A stretch of 34,286 nucleotides of DNA, taken from contig SLGC01000360.1 of the NCBI GenBank assembly GCA_007123885.1, positions 1-34,286 of the forward strand, written 5' to 3'. This DNA is from Bacteroidales bacterium. Its GTDB lineage: Bacteria; Bacteroidota; Bacteroidia; Bacteroidales; PUMT01. The translations under genes were made by a program, and so were the position numbers. The stretch's first letter is position 1; each line of letters begins with the position of its first letter. This document shows positions 24,684-32,510 of the stretch, in pieces. Under the pieces are notes generated by a model. That model had not been told where the DNA came from, searched no databases, and saw only the letters and a list, made by a program, of their open reading frames with translations.

Positions 24684-25530
24684 AGGTTGAAGAATATTTT
24701 ATTTTTTCTATTTCTTTATCCAATTCACGTACAGCTTTTTCATATTGCTCATCATCAGGCACCCCATGGTGCCATTTAGTGATATTTTCCATGAAACTCA
24801 CCCCTTTTCCCTTGATGGTATTTGCAATGATAAGTGCAGGCTTGTCTCTTCGGAAGGGCACCTGTTGAAAGATTTTCCTCAGTTCAGCAATATTGTGTCC
24901 GTCTGTCGTGACGACATGCCAGCCAAATGACCTGAATTTTTCATCAATAGGACCGGGATTACAAACATCGCAATTCCTGCCTGTTATCTGAAGAGTATTA
25001 TGATCCAGTATTGCCACCAGGTTATCAAGCTTATAGTGGGATGCGAACATGGCAGCTTCCCAGTTTGAACCTTCGGCAAGCTCACCATCACCAAGCAGGG
25101 TGAAAACCCTGTAATTTCGACTGTCCATTTTACCTGCCAGGGCAATACCGGCACTGATGGATAGTCCGTGCCCCAGGGCCCCCGTGTTGAATTCGATCCC
25201 ATTCACCTTCCTGGTGGGATGGCCGACGTAATGGGACCTGTATCTGCCGAGTGATTCCAGATCCTTTTCGGGGAAAAAACCGCGGCTGGCAAGAACTACA
25301 TACAGCGCCTCAACAGAATGCCCCTTGCTCTGTATGTACCTGTCCCTTTCGGGATCCTTCAGGTTATTCCCTGGTATATTCAGCACATCATGGTACAATA
25401 CATTAAGTATATCCATACAGGACAAATCGCCGCCGGTATGCCCGGCATTGGCCATTTTAATATATTTGAGCAACTTCAGGCGAAGAGTTGCAGATTGGAG
25501 TTCAAGTTCACTGTTAGATAATTTCTTCAT
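24670..25530 (-). CDS. Transketolase, N-terminal (thiamine diphosphate-binding) subunit
   Basis: This is a 286-residue protein when started at ATG 25530 (MKKLSNSELE); upstream in-frame ATGs at 25572 and 25599 would add 14 or 23 residues that do not resemble the family N-terminus. It shows ANAGHTGGDLSCMDIL (28-42), the substrate-binding QSKGHS (67-72), HPTRKVNG, GALGHGLS (118-124), and the thiamine diphosphate motif GDGELAEGSNWE (147-158) ending at DHN with Asn178. Asp148 and Asn178 should bind the Mg ion. It needs the C-subunit encoded just downstream. It opens the eight-gene operon, 229 bases below the DeoR regulator gene. The AT-rich gap upstream probably holds its promoter. Confidence 0.95.
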   Translation of the reverse strand: MKKLSNSELELQSATLRLKLLKYIKMANAGHTGGDLSCMDILNVLYHDVLNIPGNNLKDPERDRYIQSKGHSVEALYVVLASRGFFPEKDLESLGRYRSHYVGHPTRKVNGIEFNTGALGHGLSISAGIALAGKMDSRNYRVFTLLGDGELAEGSNWEAAMFASHYKLDNLVAILDHNTLQITGRNCDVCNPGPIDEKFRSFGWHVVTTDGHNIAELRKIFQQVPFRRDKPALIIANTIKGKGVSFMENITKWHHGVPDDEQYEKAVRELDKEIEKIKYSSTYAGD

Positions 25531-25759
25531 CCCTTTTATAAATTCCTGACTGTTGTTTATTAATCCGACCATGTAGACATCATGCAGAAATATCCACACC
25601 CCGTTTTACCTGTTAAAATTTTAAAAAATCCGGACAAGTAAAATGGACGCAACATGATGAGATTACAAACTAAACAAAAAAAATCAGGATATCAAAAGAA
25701 AATAAACGATAATTTACGAAAAAAAACAAAATAATGTAAAAAAGTATCAAAAAGTGCAA

Positions 25760-26530
25760 TTATTTCTGTTCTGCAATGATCAGGTTTATTTCATGCTCCC
25801 GCATCATAACTATGTTCTTTTCAGTGATTTTTGAGTCGGTTATCAGATAATTGATCAAAGAGAGTGAACCCAGACTGGCAAATGAAGTTTTTCCTATTTT
25901 TGAAGAATCGGCTACAAGGTAAACCACATCTGCCGATTCGATCATAGCTCTTTTTACCACTATGTCACTAATACTGGGGTATGTGAGTCCGGATCTCAAT
26001 GTTATCCCTGCCGTTGCAAGAAACAGTTTGTCCACATGAAGATTGTTGAAAAAATCTGCTGCCTTTTGACCTGTAAGTGATAAGGTGGGTGCCTTGAATT
26101 CACCACCGGTAACAACCAGGTTAATTCCCGGGTCAGCACCAAGCATCAGTGCAATATTCAATGCATTGGTTATTACCGTAAGGTTTCGGTATCCTGAGAT
26201 TTTTCTTGCTATTTCAGTAGTAGTTGATCCGGAATCAAGAATAATGGTATCGCCATCTTTTACCAGTTCAATGGCCTTTTGGGCTATATTGGCCTTTTCT
26301 GTCAGATTTTCCTGGTTCCGGAGTCTGAAACTCCTGACATCGGTCTGGACGTCTTTCAGAAATGCCCCTCCATGTTCACGTTTTATCATTCCGCTTTTTT
26401 CGAGCTTTTCAAGGTCCTGCCGTATAGTTACTTCGGTAACCTTGAAAATTTTGCTCAATTGTGTTACCATTGCGTGACCATCTTCTTTTATAATGTCAAA
26501 TATTTTTTCTCTTCTATGATTTGGAAGCAT
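25760..26530 (-). CDS. DeoR-family transcriptional repressor
   Basis: This 256-residue regulator has an N-terminal DeoR helix-turn-helix (RREKIFDIIKEDGHAMVTQL then FKVTEVTIRQDLEKLEKSGMIKREHGGAF, about 5-55) and a C-terminal DeoRC sensor domain of the sugar-phosphate isomerase fold (DGDTIILDSGSTTTEIA, VITNALNIALML, FLATAGI, VADSSKIGKTSF). DeoR proteins usually repress sugar operons and are released by a phosphorylated sugar. It lies directly upstream of the transketolase/transporter operon on the same strand, so it is the natural regulator of that operon, with the inducer likely to be the kinase product. Two ACGA half-sites spaced by one helical turn (25706-25719) in the gap below it are a weak candidate operator. 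Confidence 0.94.
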   Translation of the reverse strand: MLPNHRREKIFDIIKEDGHAMVTQLSKIFKVTEVTIRQDLEKLEKSGMIKREHGGAFLKDVQTDVRSFRLRNQENLTEKANIAQKAIELVKDGDTIILDSGSTTTEIARKISGYRNLTVITNALNIALMLGADPGINLVVTGGEFKAPTLSLTGQKAADFFNNLHVDKLFLATAGITLRSGLTYPSISDIVVKRAMIESADVVYLVADSSKIGKTSFASLGSLSLINYLITDSKITEKNIVMMREHEINLIIAEQK

Positions 26531-26621
26531 AATAATGATTGTTCTTTAAAGGTAAAAAAGTATTATTGGTAAAAGTATTTAAAATAATTAAGCACTGCAC
26601 TTAATATTTTATGTATATTTT

Positions 26622-26639
26622 TGCACAATCGTTTGTGCA
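26622..26639. promoter_or_regulatory. Candidate LacI-type operator
   Basis: An 18-bp palindrome, TGCACAATCGTTTGTGCA, has 7-bp perfect arms around a central CG, the layout expected for LacI/GalR-family operators. It overlaps the -33 element of the LacI gene promoter (TTTG at 26632-26635). It also lies in the gap divergent to the DeoR gene, so binding could control both. I found no second copy elsewhere in the window. Confidence 0.55.
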
Positions 26640-26662
26640 TCTTTCTTTTTTTATTAATTTTG
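26632..26662 (+). promoter_or_regulatory. Promoter of the LacI-family gene
   Basis: TTTG (26632-26635), a 19-base spacer and TAATTTTG (26655-26662) match the Bacteroidota housekeeping promoter (TTTG / TAnnTTTG) exactly. It predicts a start of transcription near 26668 and a leader of about 80 bases before ATG 26751. It also supports the taxonomic placement of the window. A second -7-like box, TATTTTTG, lies at 26616-26623. Confidence 0.65.
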
Positions 26663-26750
26663 TCTTTAGACCGGGTTTCATATCCAATACCACCCTGTTT
26701 GATGATTAAGAAGGTAATAATAGCAGCTTTTCCCGGCAATAAAATCTGAT

Positions 26751-27791
26751 ATGGTCCAGGTAAAAAACATAAAAGAGCTGGCCGCAATAATCGGTATATC
26801 TGCAACCACGGTTTCCAGGGTTCTTAATGGAAAAGCAACCAAATACAGAATAAGTGACAACACCAGTAAAAAAGTTCTTGATGCAGCAGCAAGATTCAAT
26901 TATTATCCCAATATTTTCGCCCGGGGTCTAAGGCTTGAAAAAACCGAGACTCTCGGACTTATCGTGCCTGATATCGCTAATCCTTTTTTCGCTTCCATAG
27001 CAAAATCAATAGAATTTGAATCCCGGCTGAAGGGTTATTCCATAATTCTTTGTGATAGCATGGATAGCTGCCAGACTGAAACAATCCTTCTTCAACTGCT
27101 TGCGGGAAGAAAAGTTGAAGGGATCATACTTGCACCGGTAGGATTAAGGACCGATCATATAAGTGATTTTTTGGAAAAAGGCGTACCGGTTGTTATAATC
27201 GACAGGTACCTGCCCGGAATACAAGTTCCCTCTATTATAACAGATAATTATACCGGAGCCCTTCAGGCAGTTGAGCATATGATCAGCAAAGGTCACAGAA
27301 AAATAGGATGCATCCAGGGATTGAACGGCATTTCGTTAAATACCGACAGGGTGAATGGATACAAGGATGCACTTATGAATCATAATATCAGAATTGAAGA
27401 GAATCTCATCGCGGGTAATGATTTTGGTGAGCAGAACGGGTATGATCAAACCATGAAATTATTAAGCCTCAGGGACAGGCCAACTGCCATCCTTGCATTA
27501 AGCAACCTTATATCCCTGGGTATCATGCGTGCCCTGTCGGAAAATGGACTTGCAATCCCTGATGATATTTCACTGGTTGCTTTTGACGACCAGCCATATT
27601 CAGCATATCTGGCAAGCCCTATGACAACGGTCGACCAGCCCAAGGAAGAGATCGGCAAGAGAGCGGTAAATACCCTTCTTGATTCTATTCACGATGGGGA
27701 CACAAAAAGGCAAACGAATATCATGCTGAAACCCAGGCTAATAGTCAGGAATTCAGTAAAGGACATCCGGGATATTAAAATGGGATCATAA
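26751..27791 (+). CDS. LacI/GalR-family transcriptional regulator
   Basis: This 346-residue repressor has the LacI helix-turn-helix and hinge (IKELAAIIGISATTVSRVLNG, about 7-27, then YYPNIFARGLR) and a periplasmic-binding-protein-like effector domain (ETLGLIVPDIANPFF, ILAPVG, VIIDRYLPG, VAFDDQPYSAYLASPMTTVDQP). The putative operator just upstream overlaps its own promoter, so negative autoregulation is likely. It is divergent from the DeoR gene and the transketolase operon and precedes the nucleoside-hydrolase-like genes, so either set may be a target. LacI proteins sense free sugars whereas DeoR proteins usually sense sugar phosphates, so two signals may converge here. The effector is unknown. 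Confidence 0.95.
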   Translation: MVQVKNIKELAAIIGISATTVSRVLNGKATKYRISDNTSKKVLDAAARFNYYPNIFARGLRLEKTETLGLIVPDIANPFFASIAKSIEFESRLKGYSIILCDSMDSCQTETILLQLLAGRKVEGIILAPVGLRTDHISDFLEKGVPVVIIDRYLPGIQVPSIITDNYTGALQAVEHMISKGHRKIGCIQGLNGISLNTDRVNGYKDALMNHNIRIEENLIAGNDFGEQNGYDQTMKLLSLRDRPTAILALSNLISLGIMRALSENGLAIPDDISLVAFDDQPYSAYLASPMTTVDQPKEEIGKRAVNTLLDSIHDGDTKRQTNIMLKPRLIVRNSVKDIRDIKMGS

Positions 27792-27818
27792 TAATCACAC
27801 ATGCCTTTAGGGCAATGC

Positions 27819-27862
27819 CCCGCCAGGACATTTTCGCGACCTAAGGATGCGGGTTTTGATTT
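27819..27862 (+). terminator. Probable intrinsic terminator of the LacI gene
   Basis: CCCGC (27819-27823) pairs with GCGGG (27849-27853), with an inner AGG/CCT extension, and is followed by TTTTGATTT. It lies 28 bases past the LacI stop. The stem is short and interrupted, so confidence is moderate. Confidence 0.45.
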
Positions 27863-27896
27863 AAACTAAACAGACCGGACTCATGATTAATTGCAT

Positions 27897-28031
27897 TAAA
27901 GAATTTACTATTTTTCGACTTCCCCGAGGCAAAGCAACGAGGAATTTCGCCGAATAATTCACACTTTGTGTGGCTGTAAATTCTCATAATTATTTTTTGA
28001 CCCCGGGGCAGTGGCCCCGAGGAATTCTTTA
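27897..28031. repeat. Compact REP-like palindromic element
   Basis: A 135-bp block is bounded by the perfect 9-bp inverted repeat TAAAGAATT (27897-27905) / AATTCTTTA (28023-28031). Inside are three hairpins: TTCCCCG/CGAGGAA (27920-27926, 27938-27944), CACAC-TTT-GTGTG (27960-27972) and the strong CCCCGGGGC-AGTG-GCCCCGAGG (28001-28022). No open frame is present. The layout resembles REP/BIME-type elements mobilised by RAYT (IS200-like) transposases. It ends only 17 bases before the next gene's ATG, so it forms that gene's leader and may influence its expression. Confidence 0.6.
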
Positions 28032-28048
28032 GATTAAAAAACTATAAA

Positions 28049-29167
28049 ATGAGACCAGGTACCGTTATCTACAAAATTCCGATTGCTTTTGCCCTGCTGA
28101 TTTTCTGCAACATTTCCGGCATTGAACATGGAAAACTTAATACGAATGAGTTTTATCCGGCCGGTTACATTGCAGGTAACGAAAAAACAGAAGCCGGCAA
28201 TCCGGTTAAAATAATTCTGGATACCGATATGGGATCAGATTGTGATGATGCCGGAGCACTGGCATTGTTGCACCAGTATGCAGATCTTGGAATGGCCGAG
28301 ATCATCGGTTGTATTTACAGTTCCGGGAAAGTCCGGTACGGCGCGGGAATCACAGAAGCGGTCAATATTTATTATGGCCGTCCTGATATTCCCATTGGCG
28401 CTTATTATGGCGACGAGGTTGGCGACCCGGTAGATAAAATGTCTGCCGGAAAGCTTGTACGTGATAAAGAAGCCTTTGGGAACAGTATCATATACAATAC
28501 AGACGCTGAGGAACAAACAATTCTGAACCGCAGGCTCCTGGCCGGACAGGATGATCGCAGCGTAATATATGTTACCATAGGTCATACAAAAGGACTCTAT
28601 GAACTCCTTGTTTCCGGGCCGGATGAAATATCTCCCCTTACCGGATATGAACTTGTATCACAAAAGTTAAACAAATGGATCGCAATGGGAGGCAGAGGCG
28701 CGATTAATGAAGCAATGGAATTTGCAATAGACTGGAACCTTTACCGGAACAACACGGCTCCCTACTCAAAATATCTTATTGAGAACTTCCCTGTACCTGT
28801 TTATATTTCTGATGGAGGTACGACCGTGATGACAGGCAAATCGCTGAAGTATACCGACCCGGGGAATATAGTCAGAACAGTCTACAGGGACTGGTTATGG
28901 AACAATGGGGAAAAAACACTCGATGATCAAAGACCTAGCTGGGACCTTATAGCGGTATATTTTGCAGTTGAGGGAACAGGAGATTATCTGCATGAACCTC
29001 AAAGAGGCTGGCTTGAATTTGATGTTGACAGGGGCTTCCGGTGGCATGCGGATAAAATTTCCACAACTGAAACATACTTCGTACAGCAGAAAGAGGGCAC
29101 GGACAAAAGTTTTGCTACTTACCTGAATGATATGATAGGCCGGGAGCCTGCCAACAGGAGTAATTGA
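28049..29167 (+). CDS. Exported nucleoside-hydrolase-fold protein 1
   Basis: This 372-residue protein has an N-terminal hydrophobic signal (about residues 8-24, YKIPIAFALLIFCNI) and then the inosine-uridine nucleoside hydrolase fold. The calcium-binding signature DTDMGSDCDDAGA is at 58-70 (Asp58, Asp60, Asp64, Asp66, Asp67). Further on, WIAMGG and SDGGT are family-like, and RPSWDLIAV occupies the place where classical enzymes have the catalytic HDP motif, with Trp in place of His. Classical members cleave ribonucleosides to base and ribose. The replaced His suggests another ribofuranoside substrate. It heads a plus-strand run with a second family member 86 bases downstream. Export to the periplasm means it acts on external substrates. 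Fold is secure; substrate is not. Confidence 0.86.
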   Translation: MRPGTVIYKIPIAFALLIFCNISGIEHGKLNTNEFYPAGYIAGNEKTEAGNPVKIILDTDMGSDCDDAGALALLHQYADLGMAEIIGCIYSSGKVRYGAGITEAVNIYYGRPDIPIGAYYGDEVGDPVDKMSAGKLVRDKEAFGNSIIYNTDAEEQTILNRRLLAGQDDRSVIYVTIGHTKGLYELLVSGPDEISPLTGYELVSQKLNKWIAMGGRGAINEAMEFAIDWNLYRNNTAPYSKYLIENFPVPVYISDGGTTVMTGKSLKYTDPGNIVRTVYRDWLWNNGEKTLDDQRPSWDLIAVYFAVEGTGDYLHEPQRGWLEFDVDRGFRWHADKISTTETYFVQQKEGTDKSFATYLNDMIGREPANRSN

Positions 29168-29253
29168 TCATTATATTCCTGCAAAATATCATGATAACAT
29201 GAATGACAAAGGGATAGTACATAATCAACCATTAACCGTAACAGATAATAAAA

Positions 29254-30309
29254 ATGACAACAACAAAAAACAGACTCAGAGCATTTGCTTTTTGCTCCAT
29301 GCTAATGGCTTTATCGTTTATTTCATCATGCTCCGTTGCAGGAGAAGATGCCGTGGAAAAATCTTTCAGGCACCACGTTATTATTGATGCAGATGCAAAC
29401 AATGAGGTTGACGACCAGCACGCTATGGCCTACCTCTTTTTTAGCGGCGATATATTTGCCGTGGAGGGAGTAACAGTAAATGCCACCAGCGATCCGCGCG
29501 ACGCGGTTACCTATTCAGATGTCAGGGATCATTATGATGAGGCAAAACGGGTAATGCAGCTATGCGGTGTCTATGACCATATTCCCCTGCTCACAGGTGC
29601 CCAGGGAGCTTTTGAAGATATAAGGGACCATATCCATGAACCTGAATTTGACGGACACGAAGCCGTGAATTTCATTATCGAACAGGCCCTTAAGGAGAGG
29701 GGGCAGAAACTTATTCTATTGCCGATCGGCAAGCTCACCAATATAGCCCTGTCAATAAAGAAGGAACCGGCAATTATGAAAAACATCAGAATAGTATGGC
29801 TCGGTTCAAATTATCCCAGGCCCGGGGAACATAATCAAAACTGGTGCATCGGTTCGATGAACTATATACTTGACCAGGATGTCCCCTTCGACATGGTGAC
29901 AGTACGTGGTGGCGATCCGTCGGGAACGAGTGCCGTCAGGGTTACCCAGGCACAGATACTGCACAGGATGCCCGGTAAGGGTCCGCGTTTATCCGAACCT
30001 GTCATAGGCCGTCACGGAGGCGAATTTTACACCTGGGGTGACTACTCAGCCAATCTTTTTGAAATGTATAATATGGGTGGCAATCCTCCCGGCAGGCCGT
30101 TGTTCGACCAGGCTGCCGTGGCAATAGTAAAGAACCCGGACTGGGCTGAAAGTTACGGGCATCCGGCTCCCGTATACACAGACGGGCAATGGGTGGAGCG
30201 TCCCGATAACCCGCGTAAGATCACCATCTGGGAATGGTTTGATATCTACGGGATCATAAACGACTTCTTTGAGGTAATGAATAACCCGGTCGTCGCAAAA
30301 AGACCATGA
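29254..30309 (+). CDS. Exported nucleoside-hydrolase-like lipoprotein 2
   Basis: This 351-residue lipoprotein (lipobox FISSC, Cys26) is a distant nucleoside-hydrolase-fold protein. The calcium motif is rewritten as DADANNEVDDQHA (45-57): Asp45, Asp47, Asp53 and Asp54 remain while Asn-Asn-Glu fill the middle. VNATSDPRD, LLPIGKLTNIALSI, IVWLGSNYP and LFDQAAVAIVKNPDW follow the family pattern, the last with the conserved Asp of the C-terminal active-site loop. It resembles the EVDDQ-containing branch near DUF1593 more than classical purine or uridine hydrolases. It is not a recent duplicate of the gene upstream, since similarity is limited to motifs. Co-transcription with that gene is likely. 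It probably cleaves a riboside-like bond outside the inner membrane. Confidence 0.85.
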   Translation: MTTTKNRLRAFAFCSMLMALSFISSCSVAGEDAVEKSFRHHVIIDADANNEVDDQHAMAYLFFSGDIFAVEGVTVNATSDPRDAVTYSDVRDHYDEAKRVMQLCGVYDHIPLLTGAQGAFEDIRDHIHEPEFDGHEAVNFIIEQALKERGQKLILLPIGKLTNIALSIKKEPAIMKNIRIVWLGSNYPRPGEHNQNWCIGSMNYILDQDVPFDMVTVRGGDPSGTSAVRVTQAQILHRMPGKGPRLSEPVIGRHGGEFYTWGDYSANLFEMYNMGGNPPGRPLFDQAAVAIVKNPDWAESYGHPAPVYTDGQWVERPDNPRKITIWEWFDIYGIINDFFEVMNNPVVAKRP

Positions 30310-30369
30310 AAAGACATCTTGAAACCAGAGCCAAACCCTGTGGGGTTGCAATGGCAGACCCGGGGTCAT

Positions 30370-30400
30370 ATAGAGGCACCGGGATGATGGACACCTCTAT
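30370..30400 (+). other. Small hairpin after the nucleoside-hydrolase-like pair
   Basis: ATAGAGG (30370-30376) and CCTCTAT (30394-30400) form a 7-bp stem with a 17-base loop, 60 bases after the stop, followed by TTCC rather than a full T run. It may be a weak terminator separating this pair from the MtnA-like gene. Confidence 0.3.
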
Positions 30401-30497
30401 TTCCGGGAACTTGGACGGATGTACCCACCGTTTGGGTATTAAGGTATAGATTATTTTCGTTATAGCTTAAAGATAAGGCAGTAAAAACTTTTTTCAA

Positions 30498-31613
30498 ATG
30501 AAGGTTAACGGGAAGCATTTCCGTACTATCTGGGTAAGCGGAAAAGACAAAAAAATAATTAGGATTATTGATCAGCGATATCTTCCTCATAAATTTGTTG
30601 TTGAAGACCTGCATTCTCCTGACGAGGCAGTGACAGCCATAAAAGATATGCATGTAAGAGGTGCGGGACTTATCGGGGCCACAGCGGGCTACGGGATGTA
30701 CCTGGCTGCACTTCAGGCACCCGGGGATGTTTCTTTTGACAGGCACATGGAAGAGGCAGCGGAGAAACTGAAGGCCTCACGTCCCACAGCCGTGAATCTT
30801 TCCCTGGCTGTTGACAGGCAGCTGGCTTCAATGCAAAGAGGCCGGTCGGCATCCGGGAAAAGAATGATCGCATTTAAGGTGGCTGGTGATATAGCGGATG
30901 AGGATGCAGGATTTTGTAAAAAGATAGGAGAAATCGGTGTCACGATAATTGAGGAGCTGAGCAGAAAAAAAAATGGCAACACACTCAATATCCTTACACA
31001 TTGTAATGCCGGCTGGCTGGCATTTGTCGATTATGGTACCGCAATGGCTCCGGTGTACGAGGCACACAGCAGGGGAATTGACCTGCATATATGGGTCGAT
31101 GAGACCCGGCCACGTAATCAGGGTGCAGGCTTAACCGCATGGGAACTCGAAAATCAGCGTGTCCCCTATACAATTATACCGGATAACACAGGAGGACATC
31201 TCATGCAGCATGGTATGGTAGATATGGTGATTGTGGGATCGGACAGGACTACATGTACAGGATATGTGGCGAACAAGACGGGAACTTACCTGAAGGCCCT
31301 TGCAGCAAAGGATAATGGAGTACCTTTCTATGCCGCTCTTCCTTCAACATCAATAGACTGGCAGATAGAAGATGGTTTTGCCGAAATCCCGATTGAGCAG
31401 AGAGACCCGGATGAAGTCAGGTACATTGAAGGCCTTTGTGAAGGGCAGATAAAAAGGGTCCTGCTGACCCCGGCTGGCAGCAGGGCAGCAAATTATGCAT
31501 TTGATGTGACACCTCCAAGGCTTGTGACAGCGCTTATAACTGAAAGAGGAATCTGCAATCCTGACAGGAAAAGTATATTAAAGCTATTTCCTGAAAAGGA
31601 AAAAAGGGAATGA
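30498..31613 (+). CDS. mtnA: MtnA-type aldose-1-phosphate isomerase (methylthioribose-1-phosphate isomerase family)
   Basis: This 371-residue cytosolic protein is of the eIF2B-alpha/MtnA family, which converts 5-methylthioribose-1-phosphate (or related 1-phosphates) to the ketose-1-phosphate. The catalytic Cys169 lies in ILTHCNAGWLAF and Asp249 in VGSDRTTCTGYVANKTGTY; VDETRPRNQGAGLTAWEL and IIPDNTGGHLMQHG are standard. The N-terminal loop reads VRGAGLIGATAGYG instead of the common VRGAPAIG, closer to the RGAG of archaeal ribose-1,5-bisphosphate isomerases. No methylthioribose kinase, MTA phosphorylase or later salvage gene is in the window, so it may not be in methionine salvage. A role with 5-deoxyribose- or other pentose-1-phosphates is possible. 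A TTTG/TATTTTCG pair near 30431-30459 is a weak promoter candidate. Confidence 0.88.
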   Translation: MKVNGKHFRTIWVSGKDKKIIRIIDQRYLPHKFVVEDLHSPDEAVTAIKDMHVRGAGLIGATAGYGMYLAALQAPGDVSFDRHMEEAAEKLKASRPTAVNLSLAVDRQLASMQRGRSASGKRMIAFKVAGDIADEDAGFCKKIGEIGVTIIEELSRKKNGNTLNILTHCNAGWLAFVDYGTAMAPVYEAHSRGIDLHIWVDETRPRNQGAGLTAWELENQRVPYTIIPDNTGGHLMQHGMVDMVIVGSDRTTCTGYVANKTGTYLKALAAKDNGVPFYAALPSTSIDWQIEDGFAEIPIEQRDPDEVRYIEGLCEGQIKRVLLTPAGSRAANYAFDVTPPRLVTALITERGICNPDRKSILKLFPEKEKRE

Positions 31614-31703
31614 GTTCCCGTTAATTTCAAGGAATCATTGTTCTAAATATAGAAACAGTAACCATAATTAATAATATTTACCTGATTAACCTGTTTTATC
31701 AGA

Positions 31704-32288
31704 ATGAAAACTACATTCGGACCACAAAGGATCATGTTTCCCTGTCCCACAGCTCTTGTAGTTACAGGAACAATGGAAAACGCGAATATTGTTACCATCG
31801 CATGGATAAGCATATTAACCAGCTCCCCTCCCACCCTTGGAATATCTGTGGGAACCAGAGGATTTTCCGGTAATGAGATAAAAGAAAACGGAGAATTTTC
31901 CGTAAACATCGCAACAGTCGAAATAATGAATGAAGCCGATTTTTGTGGAATAACTTCCGGACGTGAAATTGACAAGTTCAGGGAAACCGGTCTGACGAAA
32001 ATGCCTTCAAAAATCATCAAATCGCCCATAATAAAAGAATGTCCGCTAAACCTGGAATGTATCCTGACAGACGCAAGAATGGTTGGCTCTACAAACCATT
32101 TTACCGGAAAAATAGTGGAAACCCATATTGATACGGAAAAATTGAAAGATGCCGGTGATCCTGGTTCATTTGATATCGATGCAGTAAACCCGCTTATTTA
32201 TATAGGCGGTGCCAGGGAATACCGTAAAATCGGGGAAAAGGCAGGTGATGCTTACAGTACGGGCAGGAAACTCAAGAGTAAAGAATGA
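31704..32288 (+). CDS. Flavin reductase-like / flavoredoxin family FMN-binding protein
   Basis: This 194-residue protein has the flavin_reduct split-barrel fold. MFPCPTALVVTG at residues 11-22, NIVTIAWISILTSSPPTLGISV for the FMN site, GEFSVNIAT, and FTGKIVETHID are typical, and length matches flavoredoxin-type proteins (about 190). It binds FMN and passes electrons in the cytosol, often to a partner oxidase or monooxygenase. The next gene on the same strand encodes an FMN-dependent nitronate monooxygenase, 222 bases away, but that gene has its own promoter-like box. The electron partner is unknown. Confidence 0.9.
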   Translation: MKTTFGPQRIMFPCPTALVVTGTMENANIVTIAWISILTSSPPTLGISVGTRGFSGNEIKENGEFSVNIATVEIMNEADFCGITSGREIDKFRETGLTKMPSKIIKSPIIKECPLNLECILTDARMVGSTNHFTGKIVETHIDTEKLKDAGDPGSFDIDAVNPLIYIGGAREYRKIGEKAGDAYSTGRKLKSKE

Positions 32289-32481
32289 AGGAATTATTTT
32301 GGAAAAATTCACCGGCCTGGACCTTAAATTGCTGATTACCTGCATCCGGTTTATATAAATCGGCAGAATGGATCAATTATTGCTGCCTGAAATGGTTTAT
32401 TGCTGCAATATAAAACAGGGAAAAAGTAAAAATAACCATAAAAATTATATAACTTAGTAGTAGCAGCGGCAGTAATTCCCC

Positions 32482-32489
32482 TATCTTTG
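32482..32489 (+). promoter_or_regulatory. Candidate -7 box of the nitronate monooxygenase gene
   Basis: TATCTTTG matches TAnnTTTG exactly, 21 bases before ATG 32511, leaving a short leader. The -33 side lacks a clear TTTG. The position fits an own promoter for this gene rather than read-through from the flavin reductase gene. Confidence 0.5.
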
Positions 32490-32510
32490 CATGCTTATAA
32501 AAAATAACAA

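Noticed and set aside
24670-25530. A frameshift splitting one transketolase gene into two.
   Set aside because: Each half begins and ends at normal domain boundaries, the downstream half has its own ATG overlapping by 14 bases, and two-subunit transketolases of this size are well known.
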